Assembly: GCA_941918925.1 (NCBI GenBank) | Contig: OW799233.1 | Location: 127,682,833-127,746,832, forward strand | Direction: 5' to 3' | Length of the DNA: 64,000 bases | Source: Phyto melanocephala | Lineage: Eukaryota > Arthropoda > Insecta > Diptera > Rhinophoridae | Part shown: piece by piece, positions 22,201 through 37,200 of the stretch | How positions within the stretch are numbered: the stretch's first letter is position 1 | How the letters are laid out: each line of letters begins with the position of its first letter | Made by a program: the position numbers and the translations under genes | The notes under the pieces: generated by a model | Databases searched by the model: none | Told to the model about the DNA's origin: nothing | The model's input: the letters and a program-made list of their open reading frames with translations, nothing else

Positions 22201-25200
22201 AGGAACTCCGGCATATCATTATGATCAAACTCCTCGTAAAGTATGCCAATTGAAGAAATTAATGTTTGTCTATGTCAGTCTGCACTACTCTACTCTACTC
22301 TAGACTTATAAAGTACAATTATAAGATCATTCCCATTAATGGCAAGACTTTTAACAAATTTACTAGTTGTACTAGCTTATATTGCATACCTTTGTGATAT
22401 GCATAGTCAAAAGGTTTTTCGATATCTAGTGATATTGCAAAAGTGCAGAGCTTTTTTCTAAGATTAACTACCACGTCATCATGAAATTTGAACAGAGCAA
22501 TTTGAGTGCAGTGGCTTTGCTTAAATCCGAATTCCTAACAAGAAATTGGATAAAATATAAATTCATCCTTTAGTTAATTTTTGATTATGTGTCCAAGTAT
22601 TTTTCCAATATATTACAATAAAAAAACATATATAAAGTCCTCCATCCAATTATTGGCACTTTTTTTCTAATTAGAAAAAAATTGGCTATTTTCCATGGAA
22701 GTAACAATTATTAAGACAGCTGTTGAAATAGCACAAGTGCGTGCAGCATCTGGATCTTTGATTTCTTTAAAACAGCAGTTTTCGGTAGAACTTGAAAATT
22801 CACGGTGCTGCCATATTTTTATCACAATTAAATAAGAAAAATAATTTATGACTGCAAAACTTAAACATACATTTAAATTAAGTTTAACTACATTCTTAAA
22901 TTAATTAAAAGTTAAAAATTTATAAAATTATTGAAAAATTTTTGAATTTTATAAAATTTTAGATTTTTAAAAAATGTATTCTATTTAAAAATATTCCGAA
23001 AGCTTAGTTATTAAAAAGTTTTCAAATAAGTTATATTTTAAAGGAAAATTGATGAGTTTAATTTGTAGAAAATTTTGATATATAGAAATTTGGAGTAAAA
23101 AAAAAACAATGAAGTTTTCATTTTAAGAACATTTTATAATAAATAAAATTTTTATTTAATTTTTAATTTCTTTGTTAATGAACTCATTAAGTTTAACCTC
23201 TTAAGTCTTAGGTATTTACGCAGCCATTATCATAAACGATAGGTAAAATTAAAAGTCTTTCTTCTTCTTGCCTTAAACACACAGTTAGTGAATTTACAAA
23301 GCCTTCGAAGTGTTGTTCATATTTTCATGGCATCATAATTTTTTTAAAATTTAAAAAAGGTTTAAAAATTTTACGATAAACAGGATTTTTTTATATTTTT
23401 AGAATTTTTATTTATTTTAAAATTTTTAGAAAGTTATGACATTACGACACTTAGGACTTTTTGTGAGTTCTCGAAGTAATTTATTACACGACTAACCCCT
23501 ACGTTATGCTAATAACTTTAAATAATTTTCAAAACAACTTAAATTCATTAAACTCAATAAATTTATCCCTAAAAACAATAAAAATCCATTATTATATTGT
23601 GTCCTTCATACATTTTTAATTACAAATACAAACATACATACAAATTGTCATATTTTATTAAAGTCAATAAGCAAAATAATTTTTTTTTCCTTTTTTGTTA
23701 CAGGTGGTGAATCTAGCGGTGGCCGACAAACACGCAATGGCGTCGCTGTATGTTCACAAAAACGTGCCCTCCTAGTGGCTGGCATTGTTTTGGGTTCACT
23801 TCTGCTGACAGCTTTAATAATTGCCTACGCTGGTCCCTCAAATGGTAAGATATTTTTTATTTCAGTCTCTAGCAACAATAATAATTACAACAACATTGCT
23901 AAAAAACAAAAAAAAAAACCAACAACAAAATCATAAAAATTACACTCTCGTTATTTGTTCAATCCTGTTTCATGTTTTATTTTGTCGCAACCTCCTTGTT
24001 ATTTGTTTTTATTTTATCAACAGCTTTTGTTTTTAGTCACTTAATTTTTATTTTTGTTTTAATTTTTTCTTATAAATAATAAAAGGTTTATGTTTTTTTT
24101 ATATACTTTTTTAACCGTTTTATATTGAAGGGAATGATGTTTTGAGTTAACATTAATTATGAGTGACAGTTAAAAAATTTAGAATATTTTTTGGATAGAA
24201 TTTTAAATTAAAATTTTTTTAAAATTGTTTCAATTGTTTGTAGTAAATCAAGGTATATTTATGCCAAAGGTAATCGCAATTCGGAGAGAATTTTTTTTAA
24301 ATTTATTTATTTATGAAATTTGAGATTTGAAGTAAATAAGAAATGAAAGAAATTAGCTTTTTTCTTTTTATTTATTCTGATTGATAGCTACTTACATATG
24401 TATTTGATTATTGAAAAACAACTCGAAAAAAAAATTTTTTTGTTTAATAAAAAAATTTTTGAATTAAAAAATTTCATAAAAAATTTAAAGCAACAAATAA
24501 TTACCAGTTTTTGTACTTGATCCTTAAGCTGCATTTACAAACAATAAAACAAGTTTTATTGCTTGAAAATCCATTCATAAATTCTAGTTTTATTATTGAT
24601 AAAGTAAAAGTACAAAAAATTTTTTTTTATTTAATAATAAAATTTTTGAATTAAAAAAATTTAAAAAAATAAAATCCAACAAATATTTGCCAGTTTAGTA
24701 CTAAATTTTCAAGCTGCATGTACTTGAAATAAAATAAATTTTAGTGCATAAAAATCCAATGATAAGTTCGAGTTTTATTCCCGATAAAGTGAATTTTCTA
24801 GTTGTTCCTCAATAACTCCAAAACTGATAGCTTAATCAGAAAATTATATGGGAAAAACTTAAAACTGGCATAATTAAAAGTTTTCTGATTGATTGCCCAA
24901 CAAAATCGAGTATGTCGTTCCAAAGTTATGACAAGATGTATGGGGCAGCCTCTACTTAGAAATCTAAAATTTAAAAAAAAAATCGTACCTTAGAATGTGG
25001 AACAATGATGATTTTTGCAGTTAGGTGACTATAAAAAATCAAAAAAAAATAGTAATTATTTTAGGAATTATGGCTTGGTGCATCGTGTAATTAACTGACC
25101 AATATTAGATTTAATTGATAGAAAGAGTGTCCTTTTTATTTTTCGAATTGTGCTTGTGCCAACTCGTAAGGTGGCCCACTTTTATCTGTTTACTTTAATA

Positions 25201-28200
25201 AAGACAATAGAAATATTGTAACAAAAGTAGTAAATTCACAAGCTGTCTTATCAGTCGTATTGTCATATTTTTAAATTTAAAAATTACTTAATTTATGTTT
25301 AATAGTTTTTTAAGCTTAAGGTCCTTTTAATAATAAAAAATCTTTTTGTTTTGTTTTATATTATTTGATCAATATTTCGCTACTTCTTTGTGTAGCATCA
25401 TCAATTTAATTTTTTTTTATTTTTATTTTATTTTTTCATTTTTATTGTATAAAATCTACAACTTTTATGTCTAACAAAAAACAATTTCATGACAGTTTCT
25501 TATCAAATTTGAAATATAAAAATTTGGGTACTTTTTTCAATTTTCTCTTTGGGGATCTAGTATATTGGGAACTTAGTTCCAAAAATAGTAAGCTCCAACT
25601 TAATGGAAATAACTCCCAGGTTTCACTTAAAAAATTATTGTTGCCAGATGAAGTAGTATTTACATTAATTCTTTATATTAGTTTTAAACGGCTTGAAGTA
25701 ATTAGTTCAATTTTGATTTGAAGGGTACAAAATAAATTACAAAGTACCACAGGGTCATCAAACATTCAAAAATTGTATGAATGGCCCTATTGTGCCACAT
25801 TTTGCATCACTGAGGTGGCCATTTCAGAGATATAATTTTTAGAATTAATACCATCAATTTTACACTTTAAAATATACTTTTCACAAAAACAAAGCTCAAA
25901 TATGGCATTAATTTTTCGCTCCCTGTTCTTGCTTGACTTGATTTTAAAAGTTGACAGAATTACAAAACATTTTTTATTAACAATTCTTAATATTATGAAA
26001 ATGATGTATGGCAACACTTTAGACATTCTCCATTTCCATACGTTTATAGTATTCCCGTTTCTACTTCCTCTCTACAATTTTTCTTTAACTTTTTTTAATT
26101 AAAAAAAACGTAACCTCAATTTTTGTTATATTTTTGCGGTTTGTTTCTATTTAATTATTCAATATCCTGTGTGCAAACAGCAGAAATGAAAAACATATGG
26201 TGCGGTGACTACACTTTGTATGTACTTACATACATACGTACATACATAGTTATGTGTTACTATATTGCATACAATATTATAATCATATTATTGTTGTGGC
26301 TGTAGTTATTAAATACATATTCATTTCAATGTGAGGTTTTTCCACTATATACATATCGTCATATCATCGTTGCTCTAACAAATTCAGTTATGTGTTTTAT
26401 TTTGTTATTTATACAGTATGAAACTTAAGCGTACTGACTATTGTTTATCTTTGAACCAATTAAGATATTCTTAAACGGCTTAAAGATTCAAAATAGAGCA
26501 GTAAAAAATGTTTAAAAATTGTCACACAACCGATTAATTCAGAACAGCGAGGATATGTTTTAAAAAAAGCAATACGTTAAAAAAAAATCAGAATCGACCT
26601 TTTGATTGATTGAAGATGTACCATATCAAAACAAATATTCCTACAAGAAAAAAACGTTCCCATCAACAAAGTTCTTAAAGCCCTTAGTGCAAGCATAAAA
26701 ATTGGTAAAACAAAAATGTAGCTCACGTTTTTGGATAAAAAAAATAACTAAAAAATTTAAAGGAAGTGGAAACATCTTAATGATCCAGTCTTCCAGTACA
26801 GCTGAAATGGGCTAGTTACAACATGGTCCTATGTAATGCTGTTGGTTGGTTAACGTGGTAGTTCACTGCACGCAAACAGTCAAGTGGAGTCTGTATGACT
26901 CCGTTTTGACAGGACCACATCGCTCATCAGTTCTAATGTATCCCAGAATAAATCCAAGGGTAAGGGTACTAGATCCACCCGGTGGCTGTGAGTTATCTCA
27001 GTAGATAATTCAGTCCAACTTCAGATATCGCAGAGAGGCTATATGTTTGCCCAGAAATCTGTGTCTCTTAGCCGCTGGTGCAGGACAGTCGCAGAGATGG
27101 TGAAAAACCGATTCCTCCTTCTCTCTACCCAGAAATCTGCGACAATAGTCATTCGATGAAAGTCCGAGTTAACTTGCAAGTTCGCCTAACATCCATTGAC
27201 CCGTCAATACCGCCCGCAACCTCGATATGTCCCTCCGACTTCGACTAGTAAGTTGCAATGCACGCCGTACATCAACAGAAGGCCACGTAAGCCGTGTCAC
27301 CTTACATGTACTCAGCCCACGCCACCTGTCATTGGCCTTTTGGAGAAAGTGTCTTGAGATTCTGCTTTTAATAGTCCCTAACGGGATTGCAACTGCACTC
27401 TAATGCAGTAATGGACCATGTTATTTTCAAACAAGAGTTTGTGGGTAAAGGACAAGTTTTCGCGTTATAATGATTGTATTCGTGTTGTCAAAAAACGAAT
27501 AATGGTCGTTTAGATACTCCATCGAGTAGTGACAAAGAGTTGTTTTGGGACTACTCCTATGTAATGCAAAGTTGAGTTATGTGAGCCATAGGACTTCGCA
27601 ATATTAAATCGACCATGTTTTCTCCATACATTTTAAATGCGTGTTTATAAAATTATCCTTTTATAATCAAAATTTAATTTCTTCGTTTTTTAATATTTGT
27701 TAGTTGATAACATTTTATATTTTGTAGTAAACCTTTAATAAAATTTAAGTGAAAACTATATATTTCATTTAACTAATGAAGAAAATATAAAATTTTTTCT
27801 TAAGATTACCAAAACCTTTTTTAACTGGCATACGTCCTTTTCGCTTTTTTCCTTTTTATGTCTGTGCAAATAATATAAAAACTGAATATTTTTTCTTCAA
27901 ATATTAATTCTTTATTGAAAATTATGTTTAAACTAAAAAATTGTGGTTAATTTTTAATATTAGAGAGTTTTTTGCTTCACCTATAAAATTTGTTCAATGT
28001 ATCTTAGGGCATTATTTAAATCATCTGGCGATATGTATATTAGTGCGCGAGCCTTATTACTTATTACTTGTATTTAGTTATTATTTGTTTACTAATTGAA
28101 TCTTTGTGCAGTATGACAACACACAACAGTATTTACAAATTTATTGTTTTTCTTTTTAACTTACATTAGCCGATGTCTTTGTTGTTTTTGCAATTTACCT

Positions 28201-31200
28201 TCTAAATGCATTATTAATGCAGTTTCCTTTTAATGTCGGATCCTTGTTGGAATATGTGCAAAGAGCTCTATAGGCATTCTTTTAGAGAGATTGATATTCC
28301 TTTTTGTGAGCTAATTTCTTTTTTATATTAAATGTACATACATATTTATCTATGTAAGTATAGTATATCTGATAAAATTGCAGTCTTTTGATGCTGATAT
28401 GCATATTCAATCGAAAGTATTATGTCTACATACTTTTAGTTTTGTATATCATTAAATGGTGTTATTTGCAACTTAAAGAGAAAAACAACAAGCTGTCTTT
28501 GAAATCTAAAATTTATAATAAAGGCCGTTGTTTTAGAAAAATTTAAAGTGAAATATAATATAAACAAGTAAGAGCACTATATTCGGCTATGCCGAATCTT
28601 TTATACCCACCACCAATTTTCCGTACTTTTACAGCTAGGGTTTTTTTACCGCAAATTTTTGTTTCCCGGGAATGCGAGATTTATTCTTTAATATCACGGG
28701 ATCCCGCCGCGAAACAAATAAAATGTAAATTTGTTTTTAATTAATAAAAAACTTTTAAAAGCGACACTACAAAACTATAAAAATTAATAAAGGAACTTGA
28801 ATTTAAAATATAAATTGAGTAAAAATATTTTTTATTGAACAAAATATTATTCCCTAGATACGAGATCAATTATGAGCACAAAATAAAAAATACAGGTACT
28901 TCAGCTATGAGATCAAAAATAAAATCATTCAAATCAATTAAATTTCAATATAAACTATATCAATTGCTTTCGAATCGTAGCCACCTTTTTTATTTTCCGG
29001 GATCCCGAAAAATAATCCCGGGAAATCGGGAAGATTAAATAACTCAAATTCCCGGGAAATAACCCGGGCTAGCAAAAAAATGGTGGGGGTATATTCATTT
29101 TGTCATTCCGTTTGTAACACATCGAAATATCCATTTTGGACCCCATAAAGTATATATATTCTGAATCGGGGTTTGATTTTATGACGATCTAGCTATGTCC
29201 GTCCGTCTGTCCGTCTGTTGAAAGCACGATAGAGGTCGCACCGAAAAAGCTAGGGGGCTCAAATTTTGCCAGAATCTTTCTTATAGACAAGGTATTGAAA
29301 ATGGGCTAAATCGGAATATCAGAAAGAGAGTTATAGTTCGTAAGGCAAGAGTAGGTCGAAAAAACCGTGTCCTTCAAACATCGAACAACATAGAATTGTG
29401 TAGAGTCATGAAACTTCGAATATATATTTCCTGAGTAAAAACAATATTTTTCCCCAAAAATTGCCTAAATCTATGCATTAGGTTAGGTTAAGTTGAAAAG
29501 GAGCGGCACTAAAAGCCAAAACCCATGACAGGTATACACTTATGCCCAGTTGGCATGTTGTGCGCTACAATCCATGCATTAGGAAAGGAGTTTAAGATCA
29601 AAATGAACGAAAATTTATACCGCAAAATGTATTTTTCGGCATATTTAAAAACAAAAACGTCATAAAAGCAACAAAATTGGATGTACGATTCTGAAATTTT
29701 GCAAACATGGCTTTTTAATCAAATGCTTTGTTCTAACGGAAAATAAATGTGACACGCCCACTTTTACGCCCACCTCCCATATAACGTTTTACCTCAAATT
29801 CATATAATTTCTCTATGAATAAAGATTTTGGAATAATAAAGGACTATATTGAAACATCTAAGTTGCATTCATTAGGAGATATATTTTCGACACGCCTACT
29901 ATAACGCCCACTTTTCACGTTATCTACTGTTAATGAAATTTAAAAGCTCATAAAACCGACGAAATTAGAGGTATAATGATGGAATTTGCCACAGATATCC
30001 TTCCAGCCAATGTCATTGTTATGCCGGAAAATTAAGGTGACACGCCCACTTTTACGCCAAACTCCCATGTAACGTTTTACCTCGAATTTATATAATATCT
30101 CTATGAATAAAGATTTTGGAATAATAAAGGACTATATTGAAACATCTAAGTTGCATTCATTAGGAGATATATTTTCGACACGCCTACTTTAGCGCCCACT
30201 TTCATTAAAAGACTAAATTTACGAAATCATTTTACTAGCATATCGAATTTATATAAAGAAAGTGATACATATTTCAGTTCAAAGAGATTATTCCATAGCG
30301 ATTACTGTTAATAACGAAGTTATACATTTTGTGCTGTAAAAGTACGCAAAATTGGTGGTGGGTATAAAAGATTCGGCACAGCCGAATATAGTGCTCTTAC
30401 TTGTTGTCATATAGACGTGAATAAGTAGAAAATGACATGTCCACTACTGTTGACGAAACCGGTTTCAAATAATTTGAAAAAAAACGTTTTTTTTATATTT
30501 TTCAGGTTTTTTAAATCTAATCCATGTGAAATCCACTAATCGCCAAAGTAATATTTGGAAAAATATATATTTTTTAAAATATATCAAGTTAGTGACATCA
30601 AATTTTAAGCCGACGACTGGAAAATTATTCCTAAGAAAAACTTACAAACTAAAATATAAGCACCAAAATACAAATATTTCGGCGTTTTTCCAAAAATGTT
30701 CAGCTTCTAGTCAACCGATAGCGTCGATATAAGTATTAGATGACAGCCCTTGAGTAGAAAAATAAAATACTCTAATAAATTTGTATATGGGTTTATATAA
30801 GCATACCCCCTTTAAGCACCTCAATATTGGTATAAAATAAATGTGCTTGCCTGAAAAAATAGTGAATTTCTTAACCTCATCAATATGGGTATCAAATTAA
30901 AGAGCTTAGCAAATAGAATTATGTCTGAATGAAGAAAAATTTAAATTTTAATATTTTTTGTTATTACATTATTTTAAATAAACTTGATATTTTTCAAAAT
31001 ATGGCAGTACCAGGGCAAATACCGACTACTCTTAACGAAATAAAATACCTAGTGGCAACAAAGTACTTTTGGAATTTTTTTTTAATATAAAAAATAACGC
31101 TCTTCGAATTTTACTTTTTAAATTTGTGTAAAAAAAAAATGAAATTTTTATTAAAAAAATTTAAATTATCGCCGACGAAAACTATATCTAACTATCAATC

Positions 31201-34200
31201 GCAAATTAGTTGACATATGTTATTACAAACAGCAGAAAAAATGGCAACATTAATTCATGAACTTTACGTTAAAAATTAAGGGTAAGATGAGCTTCCCTTT
31301 AGCTTATTCCTCATTTTTAGGTAAAAATATAGTGATCTGTCTGATAACATCCTCACTCTAACCATAGTAAGTTATAATAATGGGTCTATATCAAGAAAAA
31401 ATCCAATTTTAAAAGCATGTTGTTCAAGCCAAAACAAATTTTAATTTTCCATCACTAATTTACACTTTTACAAGGATTACCCTCTGACTGGCATAAAAGC
31501 ATGCCAAAGTATATACACATGCATGTATGTGTGCTAATTCTAGTAGGCTGCCTTGCTGTGCTGCTTTCTATTCTGGGAATATGAGAAGTTACAAAAGGTG
31601 GACACAACTACAAAAAGCTTGTTTGTTTAGCCACTTCAATTAAAAACTCATCCTACTCAGTCTCCTTCTTTGCTTATGATGCATTTGACGTCTGTATGTC
31701 GTGTTTGTTGTGCGGTCCCTAATGATATTTATTAGATTTTGTTTTTATTTTAACTTTTTCAATGCCAAAGCATGCTTTATTTAAACATATACATACATAC
31801 AAGGTAAATATTCGTTCTTATGCAACAATAATTTAGATATCGAGGTTGAGTTACATTCTTCATTGGAAGAGGAAGAAGGAATATGGGAAATAAAATAATT
31901 TACAATTTTTAATGGATTCAAGTAACTGAAGGAAGAGTTAAAAGGATTAATGGTAATGGTAATGTATAATAAGGCAATTTGCCATACGATCGAAGCTTTA
32001 AAAAAAAAGAATGACAAGAGCGTTTTTTTTATTAATTATTTTAATATTTAATTAAATTGAATAGAAAATGGCTGACAAAATTACTTTGCGCTAAATAGTA
32101 CGTGTTATTTCCAAATACAAATACTCTAATTGAAAATTTTACCGTTTAAACGTTGAGTTGCTTTATTTACTAGTTTCTAACTTACGAAAAAAAGTACCCA
32201 GCAAATTCGCAAGCAGTGCAAAGTTAATTACATTTTCAGGACTTATAAATCAATAGTGCAAAAAGATTAATTCTAAATGCCTCCCTTAATGCGAAATAAT
32301 TTTTAAAATGAAGGCAACATCATGCTAAATATCTTAAACCATTTATGTAAACAAAATCAACTCATAAACAGGTTGCCACAACCAAAAAAATTTTACAACC
32401 ACATTTTCTTAAAAATGTAATCAAATGAGGAACAAAATAATCAAAATTAAAAATTATTTTGATTTTATTAAAGTTATTTTTATTTTATTTCATATTTTAA
32501 TGCAAAAATCTAAATAAAATTAAATATATATATAAAGAGATTTTTTTTTGAAATCGACAAATTTAAGATTTATACTATGTTGAGAAAAACAAAATCTTAG
32601 AAGTTTTTAAAACAAAGTTTTGGCAGGCCAGACATAATGGGAATCATTTTGATTTTTGCACAATTCTTTTGATTGCATAACATTGTTAATTGTTTGGAAC
32701 TAAAGCTTACTTCTAAATTTGCTTTTAATCCAACTAAACAGTGAAAAAATTCTTTCTGCAGCAGCTGAACTATGTGGCAAAGACATTAAGTTTTGAACAA
32801 AATAAATAAGGTCGAAACATTTTTCGTTCATTACATTTTTATGTTTGGACACTTTATCCCAAAACTCAACAATACTTATATCACTGTCTAAAATAATATT
32901 TGAAAATCTTAATAGTTTCTATTGGGATAAAATTTTTTCTTCCAAACTTATCTCTGAACTACTTAAAACTTTATTTGGTGCATTTATCTTAAGATTTTTA
33001 TAATCGTTTCTTGAAAAACTTATCTCTGTACTACTTAAAACTTTTTTTGGTGTAATTATCTTAAGAGTTTTAAAATCGTTTCTTGAAAAATCGAAGCGTT
33101 TCAGAATTTCCTCTAAATGTTCAATATAAAACTGTTGTATATCTTCTTTAATTTTATGTTTTTGGAAGCTTGATAGGCTACTTTCTTGCATACTTGCTAC
33201 TTCATTGCAATGTGAAACATACATATTTTAAAGAGCGATTTTAAAAATTAGCATATAAAATACATAAAGTATATACATACATATTAAAATTGTAGTGAGA
33301 AGTAACCAAAATCAAAAAAGTACACATTTACAAATCAGAAAACAAAATAACCAATTTTGGTTAAAAGTAACCAAAACGGCAACGCTGCTCATAAAACATC
33401 GGTTGCTTTTTATTAAATACTAGCCAAGCCCGGCGCGCGTTGCTACGCCCCTTAATAAATAAAAATGCATTCTGAATTTTAATTAATATCAAGTGCAAGA
33501 AGCTAGAAATTATAACTTTTTTTTATGGGCGTGTTACTGCCCACTTTTCTTATCACGAAATTGTATAATCATGACAGTTCAATATGTGTGCAAAGTTTCA
33601 GAAAAATCGATCTAGTGGAAGTAGCTAAAAATTATAACTTATTTTTTATGGGCGTGGCATTGCTCACTTTTCTAATCATAAAATTGTATAATCATGAAAG
33701 TTCAATACGTGTGCAAAGTTTCAGAAAAAGCGGTCAAGGACAAGTAGCTAAAAACTATAACTTATTTTTCATGGGCGTAGCCTCGCCCACTTTGTACCAC
33801 CCGTGGAATGTGTACAATAACTTGCCACACACACACAGACAGACAGAGTTTCACTTTTATAGTATATATAGATAGATGTATGAGTTTTGTGCAGTGTTGC
33901 CAACTTTGAAATGAAGAAAAAAACATATCAGACTTTTATTAAAAAATTATATTTTTTATTAATTTATTTTATTTAGGAGTAAAAAAAATCATTAAATCAG
34001 CATAATAATTACGTTTTTTAGAAAAACCAATTTAATATCAATCATGTCGGTTTCATCATCGTAATCTTTGGGCCAAAAAACGGTAATAAGGAAATACTTA
34101 GCTCTTTTAAAACAAACTTTTCTTAATTTTAAATCGTATAAAAATGTAGCAATGAATTGGCTTATATTCACTAAAGATAGACTTACTTAAAAACAAATAT

Positions 34201-37200
34201 TGGGCCCATAAAACTTAAACTTAAAAAATAACACGAACAAGTAAATGTTAACAAAATCCATTTCTGGAAATCAACTTATCTTTAAATTTTTATTGCAATA
34301 AATTGATAGTTGTGATTGTCGTATGGCACTTAGCGCCATCCTGATAAAACCACATCTCGACTGGATCAATGCCATTCATATTTTCAAATAAGAAATATTT
34401 TTTCAATGGTGATAATGGTCTCCATTGACCATAACGCGAACTCCGCCAAGCGTCAATCTATCCATAGTGATATGTCAGATTATAAATGTTAACAAGTACA
34501 ACAGTTAAACCTTTTTAAAAGAATTTTCGGAATTAAAACAAGTAAGAGCGCTATATTCGGCCGTGCCGAATCTTATATACCCTTCACAACGTGTAGTCAT
34601 GCAATAACAGTAGTTTGTATCACCATTCATCCCATATGAAATACGTACATAAATATAAAAAACATACATATATAAAAACATCCCATTGTAAAATTATATA
34701 TTTACGTATGTATGTTAAAAAAAAAATAAAAAAAAAAAATTTAAAAAATTAAAAAAAAATTTAAAAAAAAATTAAAAAAAAATAACAAAGATATAAATAA
34801 TATATTAAAAAATAAAAAAAAAATATAAAAAAAATTTAAAAAAAAATATAAAAAAAATAAAAAATTTTTTTTTGGCTCAGCTGGGATTCGATGCCGCGTT
34901 TTCTCTAACCAGTATACACGTTTGTATGTATGTATGTTGTTGTTGTAATGTTGTTTTTGTGAAAAAAATCGAGGTGGTCGTGGGTTTTTGCTCATATCTC
35001 AGTTGTTTATGTACCGATGTTTCTGATTTTCAATACCGATCTACTCCCGAATATTTCTGATATTTTAATACCTCACCCGGGTCCAAGCGATGTCGGGGGC
35101 CTTCAAAAAGTTGATTTCAACATACACACGGACAGACGGTCAGACGGACAAACTGACAGATGGACAGACTGACAGAGCTTAATCGACTCCCCTATTCATA
35201 AGCTTTCAGAAAATATATACTTTATGGGGTCGGAAATGAAAATTGTACAAATTTCACACGGAATGACGAACCTATATATACCCTTTTTCACTGTGTGAAG
35301 GGTATAAAAACACCCTATACAATAATTATTTTCGTCTTTTTTATTTATTTTAATATTTTATAAAATATGAAAATAAAGCTGCTTATTCTCTTATGGGAGC
35401 TTATTGTCTTTATTTATTATTTTTTTTTTACCGGCAGTAAATTCAAGATCTACTTAAAAAAACACCACAGTTAAGAAAAAAAATTAAATAAATCCAAAAA
35501 AAAAATAATTGTATTAGATAGTTTTAACAAAAAGCACCAAGTACAAATTTTACGACAGCTTGTGAATTGAGCAAATATCTTGTGAGAATAGAAATAAGGA
35601 TAAACTTGAGTTAAATTTGATATTTTCCCTGTTATATTCTGTTTATATATATTTAAAATCATTTTAATATCGGTTATAACCAGTGGTGCCCCAGAACTTG
35701 ATTAGAAAAAATGGCTAAAATTCTGAAAAAAAATGGCTAGAAACTAGCTAAAAAAAGTTAAAAAATGGCTAAATGTTTTAAATAGAAAGTTTTCAATATT
35801 TTAATAAAAAAAAAAGGAAAAATTTATTTAAACAAAATTATAAAATTTAAGACCGTTTTTAATATACTTAATATATCTTTGACTAGTTATAAAGTACAAG
35901 AATTGTTATAATGGTGTTAAAATGACCAATTATCATCAGCATCTAGCTCGCTATTATTGTCATTGTCATCTAAACTTTCTTTAGATCCTATCAATTTAAG
36001 ATAATTATGTACTACTTCATATTGATAACAGCATTTATCAATACTTATTAAGTCGTATCTTAAAAAAAGAATATAGAAAAAATAAAATATTGGTCTTTCA
36101 AAATAAACCAAACTCTCTACAATCTTTATAAGTCAATATTGAACGTGCCATACATGACATACAACTTGAGTTAGTGAAAAAAGTGCTCGAAAATTGGGTT
36201 CATCGAATTCGTTCCCGCAGAAGAAGTCGTGGAGGCCATTTTAATAAGGTTTTATTTAGAACTTAATTACATCGATTGTACTTCATTAAATAAAAAACTT
36301 TTGAATTTCCGTAACAATAAGTGTGTTTTTTTTTAAAGAAATCATATCACTCTTATTGAAAACCCTTTTACATAGCTAATGTATCCTCCTACTGTTGTAG
36401 CTTAAAATTCACTGGATTAAAAGGTAAAGGCTTGGTCTTGATAATATGTATATCCGGTACCATTTATGTGCTTCAGAGTGAACAGTTAAATCATATAATT
36501 TTGCATTAACTTCACATTTACAATATTTACAAAAACTTTTTAACTTCTGTAATCCATTCTTTTAATTTTGGATGGGATACCTTCTGGGAAAATTTTGTTC
36601 ATTTTTCTTAAATTTCTTTTTTTCTTTATTTATTAAATACACATGCTTCAATTTAAATTTTGCTAAATTTAGCCATAAAATAGCTCAATCGGCAACACTG
36701 TTTATAACCGATAATAATTATTTTAACATATATGTACATATGTATAGTCGCTGATTGTTAAGTTCAGGTATAACAGCCAACAGCTCGATTTTTTTTTTAT
36801 TATTTTCTTTAATGAATTTATAGATCATACATTTTTAAATATTTAAATTTTCAACAACATTTTTTATACTCTTTTCAATTTGTCTCTTGAACCATTGCAA
36901 ATGAAAGGACTTTGAACACAATTTTTATTTATAATAAATTTATTCATTTTATTCCCTTTTAAACTACAGCTAATTAATTATTTAAACGCATTTTACATAT
37001 TTTAACCACAGTTAATTTGTAAATATTGACATTTAAGTTTATCATTGTGTCATTACTATTTTACAAAAAAAATTTAAATACCTACGCTAAATAATTTAAC
37101 TTAAGCACCCAATATTACTGTACAATATCCAAATAAAGTTTAAATAAATAATTAATGAAAATAAATTATACATGACACACTTATACACAAACACAAACTA

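Larger units (their letters stand above)
19286..23703 (+). other. Intron 1 (4.4 kb)
   Basis: The donor is GTAAAG and the acceptor is ttttttgttacag. It holds a Helentron-like repeat interrupted by a hAT element (20.1-22.0 kb) and a LINE reverse-transcriptase fragment (22.2-22.6 kb). The remainder (19.3-20.1 and 22.6-23.7 kb) is AT-rich with no recognisable gene or repeat. Confidence 0.8.
28563..30405. mobile_element. Helentron-like element with long inverted ends (1.84 kb)
   Basis: The left end ACAAGTAAGAGCACTATATT, CGGCTATGCCGAATC, TTTTATACCCACCACCAATT is the near-perfect reverse complement of the right end (about 70 bp, through GCGTACTTTTACAGC). Each end itself holds a hairpin ATTCGGC-tg-GCCGAAT. 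The interior contains the CATTCCGTTTGTAACACATC and GTCCGTCCGTCTGTCC blocks, a 282-bp tandem duplication (29748-30030 and 30030-30200) and a nested GC-rich repeat. No coding capacity. Confidence 0.65.

Noticed and set aside
33525..33875. 116-codon frame with repeated MGVxLPTFLI
   Set aside because: It is a translation of the tandem-unit repeat R, as is the similar frame at 40916-41155.
33891..33915. CAGTGTTGCCAAC, a possible further hAT end
   Set aside because: No matching opposite end or 8-bp duplication found.
34741..34995. Phe/Leu-rich minus-strand frame resembling a membrane protein
   Set aside because: Translation of an A/T-only tract in a Helentron-like repeat.
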